Source: Spinacia oleracea (lineage: Eukaryota > Streptophyta > Magnoliopsida > Caryophyllales > Amaranthaceae). From it: a stretch of 64,000 bases of DNA. The notes beneath the pieces were generated by a model, which was not told where the DNA came from, did no database searches, and saw only the letters and a program-made list of their open reading frames with translations. The stretch's first letter is position 1. Each line of letters starts with the position of its first letter. Location of the stretch: contig NC_079488.1 of assembly GCF_020520425.1 (NCBI RefSeq), positions 87,525,285-87,589,284 on the forward strand, written 5' to 3'. Below, piece after piece: positions 12,596 through 23,719 of the stretch. Position numbers and translations under genes: made by a program.

Positions 12596-13365
12596 TAGCG
12601 TCCATTGCTTTGTGCGTGCAAGTTATATGAGCGAATCGCATAAAATTTTTAAAAAAATTATATTTAAAATTAATGACAAATTAATAAATAATATTAATTT
12701 CATAATTTTAGGGCGAAAAATCGAAAATTTATTATTCAATTGATTTCCGATTAACATGGATTCAAGTCTAGGTCATAAAAATTTAAAATTTAACATAAAT
12801 TTACAATTTTTATGGTGGTTTTTAATCATAGGTATCTAATTAAATTATAATTAATTATTAAAATCAAATTAATTCTAAATTATTCTAATTTTCAACAAAT
12901 TAATCATAATTACAAATTAGATTGCATAATTAACAAGGCTAGGCATTCAAACTTGTTAAACATATACAGTAGGTCAATCAAAAATTCAAGATTTATCAAC
13001 AAGAATCGCAAATATTTAATTTAACATCTTAAATTTACGAAATTTTGCATTCGAAAAACTAAAACCTCCGAAAAGTCATAGTTAGGCTTCGAATTTGAGA
13101 ATTCTGGCTTCGGCAGAAAAATATTCTTTTTGTCAAAATTTTAGAATGCCTTTTACATGCGGAATTGACACAAAAATCACTCCATTTGGATGAGTAACGA
13201 AGAAACTGCCGAAAAATTGCGTACGTATAATTAAATAAACGCAATTTGCAATTAATTAACAATTACGAAAATTAATCACCCCTTTTAATTCTTGCAAATT
13301 TGTAATATTTAACCATGTTCATGCAATTTTAGATTATGAAAATAATAAGAGGCTCGTGATACCAC

Positions 13366-14760
13366 TGTTAGGTTATGATACATATGACAATTCATAAATC
13401 ATGCGGAAAAACCATAAAGCCAGGAAAACATATTATTTACACATAATCATTTAGCATAGTTTAGATGCATACTCTTTGTTGCGTGCCCTCTCTAGCTGCG
13501 CCCGAAACGAACAAGAACAAGTCTTTAGGACTCCAAGTGTCGTCCCTCCGTAGATAGTCCACAGCACGTCCGGATCCGCCTTAAGATTGACCAACTAGAA
13601 TCGCCCTTAAGGTACTTAGAATTTTCGGCACTTTATAGGCAATTGTATGACTGAATTTTGCTCTCAAAAACTCACTTTGAATACTTGAATGCTCGATGTA
13701 AATATGTGACCCTAGGCACCTATTTATAGAGTTATGGAAAAGGATTTGGAATCCTATTAGGATACTAATTTATTTAATTATAATCCTACTAGGACTCTAA
13801 TTAAATAAACTAAATCTTTTAGGATTAGATTTAATCATATGACAAATCCCGGTAGCTTTAGGATTCGAGTAGCACACAAACACACACGTACGCACAGCAG
13901 CCCACGAGGGGCGCCATGCGCGCGCGCGCAGCCCGCGAGCTCGCAGCCCACTGCCGCAAGCCCACACGCTGCCGTAGCCTTGGCGCGCGCTGGGCCTGCC
14001 TTGCGGTGGGCCTGGCGCAGCCTTGGCTGGTGCGTTTGTGGCGCGCTGGCTTGCTGGGCGATGGCCCGGCTTCGTGCTGGGCCTTCGTCTGGCAGGCCTC
14101 GTCCGATGCTAATTCGTACGATACGCTTCCGATTAATTTCCCGATTCCGGAATTCATTTCCGATACGAACAATATTCAATATTTCCGATTCCGGAATCAA
14201 TTTCCGTTTCGAACAAATATTTAATATTTCCGTTTCCGGAATTATTTTCCGATTCCGGTAATATTTCCGATTCTGACAATATTTCCGTTTCCGGCAATAT
14301 TTCCGATTCCGGCAATATTTCCATTTCCGATAATATTTTCCGATACGTACCATGTTTCCGTTTCCGGCAACATCCACGACTTGGATAATATTTATATTTC
14401 CGATACGATCCATATTTCCGTTTCCGGCAATATCATCGTTTCCGGAGTATTCATTTCTTGCCTGTGACGATCTCAGCTCCCACTGAAACCAAGATCCGTC
14501 GATTCCGAATATCCATAGATGGAGTATTTAATGCCATTAAATACTTGATCCGTTTACGTACTATTTGTGTGACCCTACGGGTTCAGTCAAGAGTAAGCTG
14601 TGGATTAATATCATTAATTCCACTTGAACTGAAGCGGCCTCTAGCTAGGCATTCAGCTCACTTGATCTCACTGAATTATTAACTTGTTAATTAATACTGA
14701 ACCGCATTTATTAGACTTAACATTGAATGCATACTTGGACCAAGGGCATTATTTCCTTCA
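13366..14760 (-). repeat. copia A' 5' LTR
   Basis: 1395 bp. On the minus strand it starts TGAAGGAAATAATGCCC (at 14760) and ends CCTAACA (at 13366), followed by the primer-binding site. It contains the reversed minisatellite (14105-14450), a GC-rich block (13905-14100) and a TATA box (13722-13728). The outer edge lies directly in gypsy gag DNA (GTTAAACC at 14761). Confidence 0.9.
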
Positions 14761-15720
14761 GTTAAACCACCATACTTCAAGGGGCAATCAGACCCTACCT
14801 TCTTAGAAAATTGGATTAGGGAGTTTGAGAAACTGTTTGAGGCTGTGAGTTGCCCTAAGAGTATGAGAGTAGGTCAAGCTGTCCTTTACCTAAAAGATGA
14901 AGCCGATCTGTGGTGGAGAAAGAATGAAACTAGGCTAAGTACTGCCGAGGGATTTAATTGGGACTCATTTGTTGTTGCATTGAGGGAAAAGTTTTATCCT
15001 CCTTTTATAACAAAACGAAAAGCAAAGGAATTCATAAACCTTGGGATGGGGAGTATGACCATCGCTGAATATTATAGCAAATTTATAGCGTTGTCGAAGT
15101 TTGCACCTGAGGTTGTAGCCACAGAGGAGATAAAGGCTCAGATGTTTGAGCAAGGGTTGACCAATGAGATCCAGTTGGGATTAGGTGGAGAAACCTTTAC
15201 ACCTTTAGAGAATGTGTATGAGAGAACTGCCCATTCATGGTTTACAGTCTAGAAGGGACAAGAAAAATGTTGTTGGGGAGAAAAGAAAAGAGTTTGATGC
15301 TGGGAAAACCCGGGGAAATTTCAAGAAGAATAGAAACCTGAATAGGAATGAGAGTGGAAATGGAAATTTTCAAGGAAGAAGCAATCAGGGGCACCACAAC
15401 AACTCGAACCAATCTAAAAGAGTGCATCATTGCAAGATGTGCAGTAGCAATCACCCTGGTAAGAACTGCAAAGGAGAACTAGTGACCTGCAACTATTGTC
15501 AGAAAGGGGGGCATAGGGAGTATGAGTGCTTCACTAAGCACAGAAAGGAACAAATAGTAATGGAGGTGGAAACCAAGTGAGGTTTAACCAGTCTGGAGGT
15601 CAAAATTCAAAGCCTGAAGGGGCACAAAACAATCAAGAGAACTATAATAAGCCTGCAAATGATAACAACAACCCGGATAAGGCTCTAGGAAAGTTGTACA
15701 TGATGAATCAGAATGAGGAA
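14761..15720 (+). pseudogene. gypsy gag with zinc knuckle, frameshifted
   Basis: The frame from 14761 reads PYFKGQSDPTFLENWIREFE and continues through DEADLWW and FYPPFITKRKAKEFINL, the retrotransposon Gag domain. It stops at 15250. A second frame (about 15212-15580) continues the protein with a basic Asn-rich stretch and the knuckle CNYCQKGGHREYEC (CX2CX4HX4C). A further frame change near 15575 leads into an Asn/Gln-rich tail ending at a stop at 15721. The 5' end is removed by the copia LTR. At least two frame changes make it non-functional. Confidence 0.8.
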
Positions 15721-16229
15721 TAACGATCTGCCGATATAGATTCTGGTACTTTTCTATTAACTCCGCGCAAGTTAAGCATTATTTAATTCGTGGTGACTTG
15801 TTCTTTTGTTTCGTCACATGTTGTGAAAAGTCTAAAGTTAGTAGTTTTAGTGAAATAGGAATTTTGAGGATAGAATTCGTCGAAAGAAAATTTTGGTTAG
15901 CAATTCCCTGAGGTGAGTTACGAGGGCGTAACTCGTTTTCTTTAAGGGGGGTAGAATGCGATGGAAATTCGCGCATTTTACCTATTTTATGTCATTTTTA
16001 TGCATTTTTATGCTCATTTTAACAAATTTTACAAGTCGATGCAAAGCAAATAGATTCTCTGCATAAGAAAAGGTGTTCATGAGTAACACAAATAGCTTTG
16101 AGTTGGCAAAAGAGTGCACATCGGTGGCACAAGTACTTCTCTAGTAAGAATAAGTTAAAAGCTTTTGGGGAAAATGCGGGAAATTTCGTGTCAAGTTTCT
16201 GGACGAAACTTCTTTTAAGAGGGGTAGAT
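15721..16229 (+). other. gypsy protease remnant, 3' UTR and polypurine tract
   Basis: Around 15740-15870 the words HVVKSLKLVV recall the part of the protease after its DSGA motif. Immediately after, CGAGGGCGTAACTCG is followed by TTTAAGGGGGGTAGAATG, the 3' end typical of this family, so the whole RT-integrase region is deleted. TTTTAAGAGGGGTAGAT before 16230 is the purine tract. Confidence 0.55.
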
Positions 16230-19170
16230 TGTAATCCCCCGTAAATTTATAAATTTTATTAATATATTTTAACGTATATTATCTATAATTAAATAGAATT
16301 TATGAATTTTAGTAATAAATATATAATTAACGTATATTTATTTTATTTTAAGTACGTTCTAAATATTAAACGATTTTTGAACGTTATTATATTTATATAT
16401 ATTTAATGCATATTTAATTCTATTTAAATATATTCTAAATATTTTAACGGTTTGGGCAATCAAAAATAATTTTAGAATTTTATATTGAAAAGAATTTAAA
16501 TTAGGAAAACTCGTTGAATTCGGAAAAACAATCCTAACCATTTGTGGATCCAAACAACTTCAATCATATTTCTAGCCCAATTGGGTGAAGCCCAATGTAT
16601 TAAAACCCAACACAAACCCCTTTCCTCTCCTTCACTATTCACGTAAACCAGGAACCCTCAACCCTCCTCGCTCACTCTTCACGTCACTGCTTCCCTTGCC
16701 ACTGTCCAGCCGCCGCACCACGCCCACTATCGGACCACCACCTTCACCGACGACCACCGTCGACCCTCGTGGTAACTCCTTCGTTCCTCCTTCATATTGT
16801 TCTTTGTTTTTTTTTTCGGTTCTTGCAAACCCCTTACTCGTGTGTCTGTGCGAACCAGCCCACCGTGAGCTCGCCGCCGTCGATACTCCGCCGCCGCCAG
16901 CACAGCCCTGTCCACCGTCCCGGTAGTCACCCTTTCTCCCTCCTGTTTCTCTTATTTTTGTTCTTTTTCATTACTTGTCCTCCTCCTTTTCGTGGCTGAC
17001 TTCTGTTCATCCGCGCAGCCACCACCACCGCGTGCCGCCACCGCACGCAACCCCTTGCTCAGCCTCGCCGCGAACCACCGCATATCCGCCGGCCAGCTCT
17101 CCTCTCTCCTCCTTAATTCTTGGTTATTTCTTAAACCCTAAGTAACTAATTATTTTAATTAAAGTTTGTTAACTTAAATGATGTTCTTGAATTAAATTTA
17201 TAATTTTTATTGTTAAATATGGTTTTCAGATTTGGGTGTTGTTATTATAAACCAATTATTTTCAGTTTTGATTAATTAAAAATTAAGTTAGGGCTTAGTC
17301 ATGCTTTGTTAATTCGAATTATGCTTCCTTGAATTAAAGTTATGGTTTTTGTGATTTAAAGTATGAATTTAAGATTATATGAATTTTATAATAAAGTTAT
17401 TAATTTTCAGATTATGTAATTACAGTGAAATATTGGGTTTGATTGTTTAAAGTATGAAATTCAAGGTTTTATGATTATTAATCATGATGAGTTGATTGTG
17501 GATTATTGAATTGGTTGTTTTGAGATACTAGGAACGTAGATTGACCATGGTGAAGCTTTTAAATGAATTTATATTGCTGAAAATTTAAAGTACGATGTTT
17601 GCAAAAGTTTTCAACGAATTTCAATCACTAATTCAATAATTATGATTCTAGGAAATCAAATGTTTAAGTTTTGATATTGGGGAAAGTTCTAAATATGTTT
17701 AGGATGCATTTAGAATGCTCTCTTATGGTTATCAATGATTAGGAATTGATTGGGAATATTTGTTGGTTGTTTTAGGCGGAGAATTCTCTTTAGGCGACTT
17801 TTGAAAGTGTTAAAGTGGCCTATCAATTTGTTTATACAAGGTACGTACATACCTGCGTGCTTGGAATGTGTGCTAATTGTTGAAATCATGTTGATATTAT
17901 TGTTGAACTTGGTGATGTTGATATTATAGACAAACTTGGTTATATGGAATGTGCATGTTTAATACTGTTGGACAAACTTATTGAACTTGTTTTGCACTAA
18001 GAGAACTGTAACATGTTGGTATGGATTATTGGTACAAACATGTTGGTTGGGAACACTAGATTATTCTATATGATTGGTTTGGATCGATTGGTTGTTGTTC
18101 CCTTTTTAGCTTTTCACTACTTTATGAGGGCCGAGGACCTTGTTTAGTAAGTTGAAACTTTATACCCATATACAGGGTTGATCATGGTTAAAGGAAAGGT
18201 TGGGTAAATTGGAATGAGTCTTGATTGATGCCTTTATGATCACGTACTTAATTCCAAGATAAAAACAGTTGTGAACGAATGTGGATTATATGCCTTATGT
18301 GATTGTTGAGTCATAACAGAGTATCAATTTGTAAATCATGTAAAGTGAAACTGAGTAGCAATAGCTTTAGACTGTGCACGTCTAAAGTGACGGACAAACA
18401 GGAGTTGGGGTTCATGGTGGTAGCCCATGGCCTTTTCTGGGACCGGATTGATCACCGTGTCCTATTTTTATTTAAACGTTCCTCGATATCGCAGGTCACT
18501 GAGGTTACGGAGTCGCGCCCGTACCTCGTCTTCCTTAGTGAAGACTTCTGGATGGACAACTCGGTCCATTGTCTATTTCAACCAAAATAATATTATTGTC
18601 ATAAGTCTAGCCTAGTCTAGTCAAGTATGGTCGTCAAATTATCATGTTTTGTCTGCCCTTACTTATGTTCACTAGTATCATGTTAGGGTTCCTTTAATAG
18701 TATCATGTTAGGAATATTATTGTTTTAGTATGTAGTACTCAGCTTTGCTGATTACGTGCTTTGTTTGTGTGTGTTGATCATGGTTATGCCTTATTGATCC
18801 TGTGATGACCCATCTTTGGTGAGCAGTCTCTAAGGATCAATAAGCGTTGCCCATCTACAGGTTTGAAGATGATGCATCATTGGGATCGGGATTAGAGAGC
18901 TTGTAGTTATATTTGCTTATTTAAATGATTTGGGTTGTCAACTTAATTTGAAATTTGTCGTACTATTCGTATTTCCTTATTCCAGTTAATTGGTTTTGGA
19001 CCTAATATGTAATAAGATTATTTATGAACCTAAAGTTAGTTTTATGTTTTCCGCTGCAAAATTCTGAATAAGCCGTTACGTTTTCACACGGGCGATAATA
19101 CTTTGATAATTCCCTACAGTTATATTTAAAAAGGGTTATTTTAGAAAATGGGAATTGTCGGGGTGTTACA
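16230..19170 (+). repeat. Tekay-like long LTR
   Basis: 2941 bp, TGTAATCCCCCGTAAATTT ... GTCGGGGTGTTACA, with short inverted ends TGTAA/TTACA. A CT- and GC-rich module at 16590-17110 looks like a plant 5' UTR with proline-rich spurious frames. The rest is AT-rich and has no gene. The same architecture, reversed, is seen in the solo LTR at 31733-34404. Confidence 0.8.
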
Positions 19171-19899
19171 GGTTCTATTTTTATTTAAAAAGTCCCTCGA
19201 TATCGCAGGTCATTGGGGTTTACGGAGTCGCGCCCGTACCTCGTCTTCCTTAGTGAAGAAGAAGAAGTTTCTAGTAGACAACTCAGTCCATTGACTATTT
19301 CAATTAAAATAATGTTAATGATACAAAGGTCTAGTTCAGTCAAATATAGTCTTCAAGTCAATATATCTTGATTATCCTTGCTTATGTTTTATTTAGTACC
19401 ATGTTAGGATTGTTCGTTTAATAGAATCATGTTAGGATTATTATTGATTTAGTATGTAGTACTCAGCTTTGCTGATTACGTGCTTTTGCTTGTGCATGTT
19501 GATCATGGCTATGCCTTATTGATCCTGTGATGACCCAATCTTTGGTGAGCAGTCTCTAAGGATCAATAAGCATTGTCCATCTGCAGGTTTGAAGATGTTG
19601 CATCATTGGGATCGGGAATAGAGAGCTTGTATTTAGTTTTGATTTGCTAAGTTAACTTGGGTTTGTTAATTGGGACTTTAAACTTGTCGTACTATTTATA
19701 TTTCCTTATTTTCGTTGGATGATTTTTGGGATTAAACCTGTAATCGATTATTTATAAACCTAAAGTTAGTTTTATGTTTTCCGCTGCAAAATTCTGAATA
19801 AGCCGTTACGTTTTCACACGGGCGATAATGCCTTGATAATTCTCTACGTTTTATATTAAAATGTTGTTTTAGAAAAGAGAGAATTATCGGGGTGTTACT
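19171..19899 (+). repeat. second copy of the LTR 3' end in tandem
   Basis: Closely repeats 18453-19170 (shared words CTCGATATCGCAGGTCA, GGAGTCGCGCCCGTACCTCG, TAGTACTCAGCTTTGCTGA) and again ends in TCGGGGTGTTAC. It has small indels relative to the first copy, so the duplication is not new. Either the last 0.7 kb of the LTR was duplicated or a second truncated LTR lies in tandem. Confidence 0.8.
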
Positions 19900-21060
19900 G
19901 CACCCTTCGTTTGAGCGTTTGTGCACTCAAACGTTCAGCATTCCGACACAAATGAAAAGTAATTTGCGTGTACTAGCCTTTGAGTTTGATTGGTAAAAGC
20001 TAAGGCGGATTTTTTTTTTTAATTTTGACTTAATGAGGCTTTAATTTCGTGAGAATATCTTCAGCGCAATTTTGAATATGCGTTCCGGAATGGGTATTTT
20101 CAGCCAGGCCTACGTAATGCTTAAGGCAGATTCGTATTTTGGTCTTTCGAATTGGTTGCACGATAGACTGGACTCTAGACTTTCAAGTTCTGATTTGCAT
20201 GCTTAAATGCGAGGAAAAAACAGGCGTGCGCTAAAATATAGCAGCGCACACAAGAGCAGCGCTGGAATTTTCCAACGTTGGCTTGGCCAGCGTAGAAGTT
20301 TCAAGCGTTGGCAATGATGGCTTTTTGGTTTCCTCGTCGCAAGCGTTAGAATTTTCTGGTGCATAAAGTCTGCGCGCTGGAATTTTCTAACGTCGACCAA
20401 GGCAACGCTGTTTTATTTTGGCGATGGGCTTCTGGTTGCAAAATTTTACTAATTCGCAGTTTTAATACTATTTCGACGTTTTAGGGCGTATTTTAGAATT
20501 TTGAGAGCATTGTTGACCTTAAACTGAGCGTCCGGTTGATTAGTTTCACATAGCACGTAAAAATCTACATCAAACTAGCAACAAGCATGATTTCAAGTAT
20601 GATGCGTATTTAGTTTATGCTAGTCTCTAAAGTTCAATATGCTTGGGTGTCAAAGGGTACCAAACCTATCGCCTATCCCCCAATAGTCCCTTGTCAGAGT
20701 AGCCAGGTTCATGATGAATTTTATCAAGGCCTATCTAGTACGTGTTGGAGTGGCATATAGCGTGAATGGACCTAGGAGATAAGCGGTTCGGTTTCGGTGG
20801 ATGTGCTACATTGCAAATTCATCGAGTGGATAAAATCTGAAGCACGTGCACCCCCAGGATGATAGGTGTCCTTAGTCTGGACTTTCCAGATGAAACATGC
20901 CAAGTAAGCCAAGATTCGATTATGCGGTTCTGTCGCGATCATTCGTAACATTAAATATTCAGGTCGTCCCAACTTAATAAGGAAATAATTGTTGCGTAGC
21001 ATTCGATTTTCCTATACGGCTTCCTCACCGACGCACTACTTGCATAGATTATTTCAATTT

Positions 21061-21079
21061 TGTCCCCAGCGGATCGCCA
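21061..21079 (-). other. primer-binding site, tRNA-Arg type
   Basis: Minus strand TGGCGATCCGCTGGGGACA, two bases inside the LTR end (CCCCTCACA). It is similar to Ogre-type primer sites. The exact tRNA is inferred from the family. Confidence 0.6.
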
Positions 21080-21080
21080 C

Positions 21081-22633
21081 TGTGAGGGGGTCGAAAAACA
21101 CGACGGGGCGCCTCTAAAAGAGTATACAGCCCGCACGACTTTTCCCCTCTGGATGTGGCAAGAATATTAAGTAAATAGGAACTAACTCTGGGCGTTAACC
21201 TCTTTTTACTAGTCTGTAGGAGTCGCTATTCAGTTTAAGAAAACTGACAAAACCCGATTATCGTTATATGCCTGGAGTGCAAACATATTTGACTCACGAC
21301 GGCCATAGGTTCCCTTGTGATTCCTGGTGTGGAGATCCCTTGACGTACATCCAGCGGAGCAGAGATTGAGAATTCGAGGAATGTTTACTAATACAGGGAG
21401 TGCCCAGCATTAGCCCACGCGGCGCGGTCCTTACTAGTTCAATTGTGACGAAGATGGGACATGCGTTATGCTACATTACTACTCTGGAATGATTTTAATG
21501 CACATATATTATTAAACAGATGTCAAAACGCTGATTTAGGTTAATTCAAGGTGCTTAGCAATAAACCGGTTTGTCCAAGTATTATCTGATTTAGGCGTGA
21601 GCAATATAACAGATTAAAGTTAACAGATTTATATGGTGATGAAAGCTATAAAATATAGATTCAAGTTACAGTATAGCGTAGGCTACACTGCGGTTCTTAG
21701 GAACACCTACCACTTGACTTTGCTAGCTTTCCGTTTAGAACTTCCCAATGACTGACGGATTGCGGGAGGGGATTCTTCTAGAGTTTTGTATGTTTTAGGC
21801 TTAGGAATTGGGTTAAGACTTCAGTAGTACTTCGGCAGTATTCAGACTAATTCAGGTGATCGTGCGGGTAGGGTCTGCTTAACAGAGTGTTAAATGCGGC
21901 AGACACACAAATACGGGACAGAGAGAAGATTCGGTCAATACTCAAGCTTAGGGTTTAGGGTTAGGAATATGTGTTATTATTTAGGAATTTAGAGCCCATG
22001 TTTATAGTAAAGTAGGCCAGAATAAGATAAATTTGAGAAATGTGAGTTTTTCGACTGAGATCTGTGTAGCGCCAGAAATTTCCAGCGCTTAGATCATGAG
22101 CACTGTTAATTTCTAGCCCTTCACATTCTCAGCACCATATGTGTTTTGTGACAGCTGGATTAAACTCTATATTTGCGTGATTGTGTGGGAAACAAATTGC
22201 AGCGCCACAATATAATGGCGCTTTTGATTTGTGCGCTGGAATATTGTCCCGCGTACATTGCCAGCGCTTGAATTTTCTAGCGCTGGTGTTTTACTTCACT
22301 TTTCCAGTCTTATCGGTTTTTACCCGAATCTCACTCACGGTTTCTATCCTTTAGAATATGAGTTGGGATGCAACTCTTATCCTTTATCTAACGATAAATC
22401 GTAATGCGACTTAAATACTCGAATATTTTATCTTATACATTTGCCATTCTGGGCAGCGTTCAGGCATAGCAGTTACTATAAATAGTAGTTTCTAAAAATG
22501 GAAATACGATTTACGGTATTATCAGTCAGTCATGGATTGTTCGTGGCATATTTAGGAAAGATTAGTCAAGCGGTGTTTGGTTTCATCATCGAACACACCG
22601 TATCGGGCCTAGGGGCAAATGTAGGCGTCCACA
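21081..22633 (-). repeat. Tat/Ogre-like LTR (minus)
   Basis: 1553 bp. The minus strand starts TGTGGACGCCTACATTTG and ends CGACCCCCTCACA. It matches the plus-oriented solo LTR at 52372-53968 over its length with moderate divergence. It includes a field of AGCGCT-type words at 22070-22290. The short TTAGGGTTTAGGGTTAGG at 21953 is not a telomere array. Confidence 0.8.
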
Positions 22634-22707
22634 CCTTATGTGCAGTTAGTGACACTAAGAGAAAAAGGAATAGTAATTCACACTTGTCTAAAGGACAAGT
22701 GGGAGAA

Positions 22708-22961
22708 TGAAGGAAATTTGTCCTTCACCAAAGTGCATTGGTCCAACACTAAGGTTCAGATTAGTTATAGAATAAATAATCCGGTAAGATCAAGTGATCG
22801 GAAAGTTAGCTGGAGAAATGTTTATGATCAGTGAGTTCTAATCCTTATTTAGGCTCACTGCTTACTCTTGACTGTACCTACAAGGTCACACCAACAACAT
22901 ATAAAAGATCGTTGAATTAAATGAAACGGAAATTCGTTGTATCCTAATTGTATATCGTATT
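22708..22961 (+). repeat. copia B LTR, piece 1
   Basis: Begins TGAAGG directly after the polypurine tract GGACAAGTGGGAGAA and runs to the GTATT target site of the Tat insertion. Confidence 0.8.
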
Positions 22962-23431
22962 TGTTGTGGGAACTTTTACGGTGCTGACGTGACAAGCGCT
23001 CCTCGGAGGTATCAAGTATGACCTGGCACGAACTTCTGGCAACCTGCAAAACAAGAATATTCCCGTAGGAATATTCCCTCCGATGCTTAAGTAAGTATAA
23101 GCTAGAGAGATAAGTAATTTGTAGAGAGAAGGCAGAGCAAAGATAGGTTTTCTGTTACTGAGCAAGAATTGATTGCCCTTTTACCTAGGGATCTGCACTA
23201 TTTATAGTGTTAGGGTTTCTCGGGGACTGGTCCCGTATGATTGAGTGTTTACGCAAGATTGGGACACATGTCCTGCATTGGTTCTGGAGGCTTGTTTAGG
23301 CCCAATGTGGACCTCTTAATCGTTTGGGCCTGGGCTCTGTGCAGTTTGGAAAATGCCCGTAGGCAAGCTTTTGGGCTCTTTCTTCTGGGTTTTGATAGTG
23401 CAGTCAGGTGACATTCTTTTAGGCCACATCA
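22962..23431 (-). repeat. Tat-lineage 3' LTR
   Basis: 470 bp. The minus strand begins TGATGTGGCCTAAAAGAATG and ends AAGTTCCCACAACA. It contains a palindromic TATA region CACTATTTATAGTG (TATA box on the minus strand at 23200-23206). The purine tract flanks it at 23432-23449. Confidence 0.9.
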
Positions 23432-23719
23432 TTTGCCCCTCAAGGAGGATGCCCCTTGTCACTGTGGGGTAGGCTGCTTGATAGGGAGGAACGCCACGTG
23501 TGAGGGCTTCTCAGAGCTTAGATTTTCCTTTAAAAGCTTCAATTCCTCTTTCATTTTTCTTTTGTTACTTCAGAGCGATTTTTTCTTTTAGAGAGAGAAA
23601 GTAAATTTCGTCCTGCCAAAGATCTGCTGGTGCGTGCGCTTGAGTGTTCTTGGATTTGCTGTCCAGTGTTCTTGAGGGTTTAGAGGATTTGCCAAGACTT
23701 CTCATCAGTTTGATCATTT

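Larger units (their letters stand above)
10447..14760 (-). mobile_element. Ty1-copia element A' (reverse), 5' end only
   Basis: Read on the minus strand: full LTR (14760 to 13366), initiator-Met primer-binding site, GC-rich leader (12590 to 12000), further leader collinear with 1510-4250, then the first gag codons (10546 to 10447). The element is then cut off by the end of the forward copia's 3' LTR. Its pol, and any 3' LTR, are absent. With the forward element it makes a large head-to-head inverted arrangement. Its LTR is more diverged from 9077-10446 than the forward element's own LTRs are from each other, so this is a separate, older insertion. Confidence 0.85.
14761..19899 (+). mobile_element. 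Tekay/Del-like Ty3-gypsy element, 3' part with pol deleted
   Basis: Gag (cut at its 5' side by the copia LTR), a short protease remnant, a 3' untranslated region, a polypurine tract and a very long LTR follow in order. RT, RNase H and integrase are missing: sequence near 15720-15880 recalls the protease and then jumps to the typical 3' end. The LTR ends TGTAATCCCCCG ... GGGTGTTACA and the long LTR suit the Tekay/Del chromovirus group. That assignment is by termini and gag only, since no chromodomain is visible. Confidence 0.75.
19900..22633 (-). mobile_element. Tat/Ogre-like gypsy element, 5' end, minus strand
   Basis: Minus-strand order is LTR (22633 to 21081), a primer-binding site TGGCGATCCGCTGGGGACA (about 21079 to 21061), and leader sequence to 19900, where it is cut off against the Tekay-like LTR. 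The primer site resembles the tRNA-Arg type (TGGCGACTCCGCTGGGGA) known for Ogre-like elements, which is the main reason for the lineage call. No gag is reached. The leader contains a cluster of AGCGCTGG-like words at 20215-20420. The 22633 end sits in the last 75 bp of copia B. Confidence 0.7.

Noticed and set aside
12025..12743. Long open frames in the reverse copia leader
   Set aside because: Same GC-rich repeat artefact as at 2285-2895; no domain and no conserved start.
16585..16999. Proline-rich frames in the Tekay-like LTR
   Set aside because: Composition-driven; located inside a repeat with TG/CA ends.
21953..21975. TTAGGGTTTAGGGTTAGG, telomere-like
   Set aside because: Only about two to three units, inside an LTR; too short to be an interstitial telomere array.
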